NCBI GenBank assembly: GCA_020048255.1
Contig: JAIFMR010000218.1
Coordinates: 1 to 9,361, forward strand
Direction: 5' to 3'
DNA from: Rhodoferax sp.
GTDB taxonomy: Bacteria > Pseudomonadota > Gammaproteobacteria > Burkholderiales > Burkholderiaceae_C
Length of the DNA stretch: 9,361 bases
The notes below the pieces were generated by a model. That model did no database searches. It was not told the DNA's origin and saw only the letters and a program-made list of their open reading frames with translations. This document shows, in pieces, positions 6,127 through 9,361 of the stretch (position 1 is the first letter of the stretch; each line of letters opens with the position of its first letter). Both the position numbers and the translations under genes were made by a program.

Positions 6127-8520
6127 ATGTCTGAAAAAAGCCCTTTAAGCCCTTCCGAATCGAAATCGTCGACGACCCCTCCGACCCGCAAGCCGATGCA
6201 TTGGGCGGTCAAGCTCCCCCTCATTGCTGGGGGTCTAGCTATTGCTGGCCTGGCGTCTTTGCTGATGATCATCGCCATCGCCATGGCCATGGCTTATCCC
6301 AACTTGCCCGACATCTCCGAGTTGTCCGACTACCGCCCCAAACTACCTTTGCGCGTGTATTCGGCTGAAGGGGTATTGATTGGCGAGTTTGGCGAAGAGC
6401 GCCGCCACCTCACCCCCATCAAGGACATCCCGCAAGTCATGAAGGACGCGGTTCTGGCCATCGAAGATGCCAGGTTCTACCAGCATGGTGGTGTGGACTA
6501 CATTGGCGTCGTGCGGGCAGCCCTGGCCAATTTGGGTCGAATCAAAAGCCAGGGTGCTTCAACCATCACCATGCAGGTGGCACGCAACGTTTACCTTTCA
6601 TCAGAAAAAACCTACACACGCAAAATTTATGAAATCCTGCTGACCTTCAAGCTGGAGCATCTGCTGAACAAAGATGAGATTCTTGAAATTTACATGAATC
6701 AGATTTTTCTGGGGAACCGGGCCTACGGTTTTGCGGCAGCCTCCGAGGCTTACTTTGGAAAATCACTGCAACAAATCTCAGTTGCCGAAGCCGCCATGCT
6801 GGCGGGCCTACCCAAGGCACCGTCAGCCTACAACCCCATCAACAACCCCAAACGCGCCAAGTCTCGCCAGCTTTACATCATTGATCGCATGCTGGAAAAC
6901 GGCTTCATTGACCCGACTCAAGCTGAAGCAGCCAAGCGTGAAGTCATCAAAATCAAGTCGGCGGCTGACAGCACCGCTGTGCATGCGGAATATTTTGCCG
7001 AGACGGTACGCCAATTGATCTACGCGCAATATGGCGACACCACCTACACCCGTGGTTTGAACGTGTACACCACGCTGCGCGCTGCCGATCAAATTGCCGC
7101 CTACCAGGCACTGCGGCGCGGCATCATGAATTACGAGCGCCGCCAGGTTTACCGCGGACCTGAAAAATTCGTCAGTTTGCCCAACGATCAACCCGCACTT
7201 GACGATGTGATTGACGAAACCTTGCTAGAGCACCCAGACAACGGCGACGTGCTGTCTGCTGTTGTGCTGGACGCCACCGCCAAGATGATCAAGGCGATTC
7301 GCCAGAACGGTGAGGTCATCGACATCACGGGCGAAGGGCTCAAACCTGCGCAATCTGGTTTATCGGACAAAGCGCCCTCCAACATCAAGATCCGTCGCGG
7401 CGCGGTGATTCGTGTCGTACAAACGCCTAAGTCCACCTGGGAAATCACGCAGTTGCCCGAGGTGGAGGGCGCCTTTGTCGCCATTGACCCGCGCGATGGG
7501 TCGGTCAAGGCCCTGGTGGGCGGCTTTGATTTTGAGAAGAACAAGTTCAACCATGTGACGCAAGCCTGGCGTCAACCGGGATCCAGCTTCAAACCCTTCA
7601 TTTATTCAGCCGCACTCGAGCATGGCGTGACGCCCGCCACGGTCATCAACGATGGTCCGCTCTTTTTTGACGCCGGCGTGACCGGCGGCCAACCATGGGA
7701 GCCCAAAAATTACGATGGAAAATTTGAAGGCCCGATGACCTTGCGGCGGGGTTTGGCCAAGTCAAAGAACATGATCTCCATCCGGGTTTTGCAGGTGGTG
7801 GGTGCCCAAAACGCCCAGCAGTGGGCGACGCGCTTTGGTTTTGATGCCGACAAGCACCCCGCTTACCTGACCATGGCGCTAGGGGCGGGGTCGGTTACCC
7901 CCATGCAAATGGCCACAGCCTACTCGGTTTTTGCCAATGGGGGTTACCGCGTGAACCCATGGGTTGTCTCCAAAATCACCGACCAAAAAGGCAAAGTACT
8001 GGCGCAATTTCAGGCGCCAGGGCTGGACGAATCCGTGCGAGCCATCGACGCACGCAATGCCTTCGTCATGGACAGTCTGCTGCAGGAAGTTACCCGAACC
8101 GGCACTGCGGCATCGGCCCAAGCCACCCTGAAGCGGCCCGATCTGTACGGCAAAACCGGCACCACCAACGACTCCATGGACGCCTGGTTTGCCGGGTTTC
8201 AGCCCACCTTGGCAGCCATCACCTGGATCGGGTACGACACACCGCGCAAATTGGGTAGTCGCGAAACCGGTGGGGGCTTGAGCCTGCCGGTCTGGATTGA
8301 GTTCATGGCACAAGCCCTGAAGGACGTTCCGGTGTCCGAACCTCCGGTCCCTGAAGGCGTGGTCAATTCTGGCGGAGAATGGTTCTTTAACGAATATGCA
8401 CCAGGCGCGGGCGTATCGTCTTTAGGGCTGAATGACACTGGCAGTGGGGCGCCGGCGCAAGTGATCCCCATGCCACCTGAAGATGAAAAAAAGAAGATCC
8501 TCGACCTGTTCAAAAACTAA
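6127..8520 (+). CDS. mrcA: Penicillin-binding protein 1A, bifunctional transglycosylase/transpeptidase
   Basis: This class A PBP (also called ponA) polymerises lipid II into glycan strands and cross-links their peptides at the outer face of the inner membrane. The 797-residue protein has a short cytoplasmic tail, one membrane helix (about 28-56), a GT51 transglycosylase domain (about 80-255) with EDARFYQHGG (catalytic Glu113), GASTITMQ (143-150), RKIYE (Glu169) and KDEILEIYMN (182-191), an OB-like PBP1A insert (about 320-435) and a transpeptidase domain with SSFK (nucleophile Ser486, Lys489), SKN (546-548) and KTGT (676-679). All catalytic motifs are intact and the length is usual for proteobacterial PBP1A. 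The ATG at 6127 has no clear ribosome-binding site; Met24 (6196) is a possible alternative that would remove only the Ser/Pro-rich tail. It is divergent from pilM, an arrangement shared with Pseudomonas, and its TAA overlaps the cyaY stop. Confidence 0.97.
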   Translation: MSEKSPLSPSESKSSTTPPTRKPMHWAVKLPLIAGGLAIAGLASLLMIIAIAMAMAYPNLPDISELSDYRPKLPLRVYSAEGVLIGEFGEERRHLTPIKDIPQVMKDAVLAIEDARFYQHGGVDYIGVVRAALANLGRIKSQGASTITMQVARNVYLSSEKTYTRKIYEILLTFKLEHLLNKDEILEIYMNQIFLGNRAYGFAAASEAYFGKSLQQISVAEAAMLAGLPKAPSAYNPINNPKRAKSRQLYIIDRMLENGFIDPTQAEAAKREVIKIKSAADSTAVHAEYFAETVRQLIYAQYGDTTYTRGLNVYTTLRAADQIAAYQALRRGIMNYERRQVYRGPEKFVSLPNDQPALDDVIDETLLEHPDNGDVLSAVVLDATAKMIKAIRQNGEVIDITGEGLKPAQSGLSDKAPSNIKIRRGAVIRVVQTPKSTWEITQLPEVEGAFVAIDPRDGSVKALVGGFDFEKNKFNHVTQAWRQPGSSFKPFIYSAALEHGVTPATVINDGPLFFDAGVTGGQPWEPKNYDGKFEGPMTLRRGLAKSKNMISIRVLQVVGAQNAQQWATRFGFDADKHPAYLTMALGAGSVTPMQMATAYSVFANGGYRVNPWVVSKITDQKGKVLAQFQAPGLDESVRAIDARNAFVMDSLLQEVTRTGTAASAQATLKRPDLYGKTGTTNDSMDAWFAGFQPTLAAITWIGYDTPRKLGSRETGGGLSLPVWIEFMAQALKDVPVSEPPVPEGVVNSGGEWFFNEYAPGAGVSSLGLNDTGSGAPAQVIPMPPEDEKKKILDLFKN

Positions 8521-8849
8521 CGCGGTACAAAACTCAGGGCACTGCCAGACTGCTCACTGCCAAAAAGTGAGAGCATGGCAAAAAACTCGCCCTGCCCCTT
8601 GGTATCCATCCACTGCTTGCCATCAAATTGATAGTGAAAACCACCGCATTTGGACGCGACCCAGATCTCGTGTAACGGTTTTTGCAGATTGATGACAATC
8701 TGGCTGCGATTGGCAAAAACCAGCGTCACCATGCCCCCCGTGCGCTGATTGTCAATATCCACATTCGTGGCATCGTTGATACGGTCACAACTCGCCTCAA
8801 CGGCCAGCAATACGCGCTCTGCGCAGTCCATGAATTCAATATCGGTCAT
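8517..8849 (-). CDS. cyaY: Iron-sulfur assembly regulator CyaY (bacterial frataxin)
   Basis: CyaY binds iron and the cysteine desulfurase IscS and tunes Fe-S cluster assembly in the cytoplasm. The 110-residue product covers the full frataxin fold: an N-terminal acidic helix (E5, D8, E11, E18, D22), the beta-sheet segment with GGMVTLVF (38-45), the conserved QIVINLQKPLHEIWVA stretch (50-65), GGFHY (69-73), W80 and the C-terminal helix. The ATG at 8849 has no obvious ribosome-binding site. The gene converges on mrcA with a four-base overlap (TAG at 8519-8517 against TAA at 8518-8520) and is divergent from lptM with 12 bases between start codons, so its promoter should lie inside lptM. The cyaY/lptM pairing is conserved in other proteobacteria (cyaY/yifL in E. 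coli). Confidence 0.95.
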   Translation of the reverse strand: MTDIEFMDCAERVLLAVEASCDRINDATNVDIDNQRTGGMVTLVFANRSQIVINLQKPLHEIWVASKCGGFHYQFDGKQWMDTKGQGEFFAMLSLFGSEQSGSALSFVPR

Positions 8850-8855
8850 TACAAT
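8850..8855 (+). promoter_or_regulatory. Candidate -10 element for lptM
   Basis: TACAAT matches five of six bases of TATAAT and ends six bases before the lptM ATG at 8862, so a transcript from it would begin at or next to the start codon. No good -35 hexamer is seen 16-18 bases upstream (the corresponding bases lie within cyaY). Motif-only call. Confidence 0.3.
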
Positions 8856-8861
8856 TTCGCC

Positions 8862-9011
8862 ATGCAGTTAATGAAACAAATTCTAATTCGACCCTTGGCT
8901 CTGGGGGCTACCCTACTCATGCTGGTGGCCTGTGGGCAAACCGGGGCGCTGTATTTACCCACATTGCCTGCTCTACCCGCCTCTGCGCCGGTAAACCCGC
9001 CAGCCCAGTAA
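8862..9011 (+). CDS. lptM: LPS-assembly lipoprotein LptM (YifL-like)
   Basis: LptM is a tiny lipoprotein that associates with the LptD-LptE LPS translocon and promotes correct LptD disulfide maturation at the BAM complex (known for the E. coli protein). The product has 49 residues: a signal with lipobox LVAC, lipidated Cys24, and directly after it the family signature G-Q-T-G-A-L-Y-L-P, then a Pro/Ala-rich tail. The frame is open upstream to 8682 inside cyaY, but only the ATG at 8862 or the one at 8871 gives a proper signal peptide; neither has a ribosome-binding site. Its last 39 bases overlap the antisense 3' end of msrQ. lysA, which often follows this gene in proteobacteria, is not present downstream here. 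Confidence 0.85.
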   Translation: MQLMKQILIRPLALGATLLMLVACGQTGALYLPTLPALPASAPVNPPAQ

Positions 9012-9361
9012 CAGGGCCACGACGCCGGCGTAAAAAACTACGTCGGCAAAATCATTCTTGCCGGCACGCATCCAGAAAAAGTGCAACACCGCCAAGCCTG
9101 AAATCAAGTAAATCAGGCGATGCAAACGCTGCCAGTTTTTGCCGCCCAGTGCCCGAACCGCCCGGTTGAACGAAGTCAACGCCAGCACCGCGAGCAGCAC
9201 AAACGCTGCAAAACCCACCAAGATAAACGGCCGTTTCACAATATCGCGGCTGATGTCGGCTACATCAAAACCCATGTCAAACCAGCTGTAACTCAGCAGG
9301 TGCAGCGAGGCGTAAAAAAACACAAACAAGCCCAACATGCGCCGAAATCGCGCCAACTCAG
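8973..9361 (-). CDS. msrQ: MsrQ haem-binding membrane subunit, partial (5' end outside window)
   Basis: MsrQ (YedZ) is the inner-membrane b-type haem protein that passes electrons to MsrP, which repairs oxidised methionine in periplasmic proteins. Only about the last 128 residues are present. They align by eye with the second half of E. coli MsrQ (211 residues): RRMLGLFVFFYASLHLLSY, KRPFILVG, KNWQRLHRLIYL and LHFFW, and keep the three His positions equivalent to E. coli H91, H151 and H164. Several membrane helices are evident, ending in a Tyr-Arg-rich tail. The first possible start, a TTG at 9356, is not the real start: the frame stays open to the edge and the first third of the protein is missing. 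msrP usually lies just upstream of msrQ and would be outside the window. The TAG at 8975-8973 lies within lptM. Confidence 0.92.
   Translation of the reverse strand, partial: ELARFRRMLGLFVFFYASLHLLSYSWFDMGFDVADISRDIVKRPFILVGFAAFVLLAVLALTSFNRAVRALGGKNWQRLHRLIYLISGLAVLHFFWMRAGKNDFADVVFYAGVVALLLGWRVYRRRGG

Noticed and set aside
8551..8575. Hairpin CTCACT/AGTGAG with seven-base loop as a terminator for mrcA or cyaY
   Set aside because: There is no T-run after the stem on either strand, and it lies in the cyaY coding region.
8682..9011. 109-residue plus-strand protein ending as LptM
   Set aside because: The first 60 codons are antisense to cyaY; only the 8862 or 8871 start gives a valid lipoprotein signal.
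8973..9356. Short complete 127-residue membrane protein starting at TTG 9356
   Set aside because: The frame is open beyond 9356 to the window edge and aligns with the middle and C-terminal part of MsrQ, so this is a partial gene and not a short protein.

Overview
The window looks like the chromosome of a betaproteobacterium, most likely a Burkholderiales/Comamonadaceae (Rhodoferax- or Polaromonas-like) bacterium. This rests on the protein character of PilM-PilQ, PBP1A, CyaY and MsrQ and on the gene order; no database search was possible. Most of the window is conserved housekeeping DNA. There are no rRNA or tRNA genes, CRISPR arrays or insertion sequences that I can see.

Layout: (1) 1-748, minus strand: the N-terminal 249 residues of a lipoprotein with at least three divergent beta-rich Ig-like modules; its 3' end lies outside the window. 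(2) 783-5863, minus strand: the complete type IV pilus alignment and secretin operon pilM-pilN-pilO-pilP-pilQ, with four-base stop/start overlaps at three junctions. (3) 5864-6126: a 263-base divergent control region. (4) 6127-8520, plus strand: mrcA (ponA), the bifunctional peptidoglycan synthase PBP1A. (5) 8517-8849, minus strand: cyaY (bacterial frataxin), tail to tail with mrcA and sharing stop-codon bases. (6) 8862-9011, plus strand: lptM, a 49-residue lipoprotein divergent from cyaY by 12 bases. (7) 8973-9361, minus strand: the C-terminal part of msrQ, overlapping the 3' end of lptM by 39 bases; its 5' end lies outside the window.

How they work together: PilM (cytoplasmic, actin-like) binds the PilN N-terminus, PilN and PilO pair in the inner membrane, and PilP links them to the PilQ secretin in the outer membrane, giving the envelope-spanning channel for the pilus. 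The divergent ponA/pilM arrangement is also known in Pseudomonas. MrcA builds the wall the pilus machine must cross. LptM helps LptD mature, CyaY modulates Fe-S cluster assembly, and MsrQ is the haem membrane partner of the periplasmic methionine sulfoxide reductase MsrP.

I found no convincing new defence or mobile system. The least ordinary items are the repeat lipoprotein directly behind pilQ, where aroK often sits in relatives, a C8 tract in the first codons of pilO, and the very compressed cyaY/lptM/msrQ block with a possible leaderless lptM transcript. Two start codons are best moved from the longest reading frame: pilN to a GTG at 4784 and pilO to an ATG at 4116.
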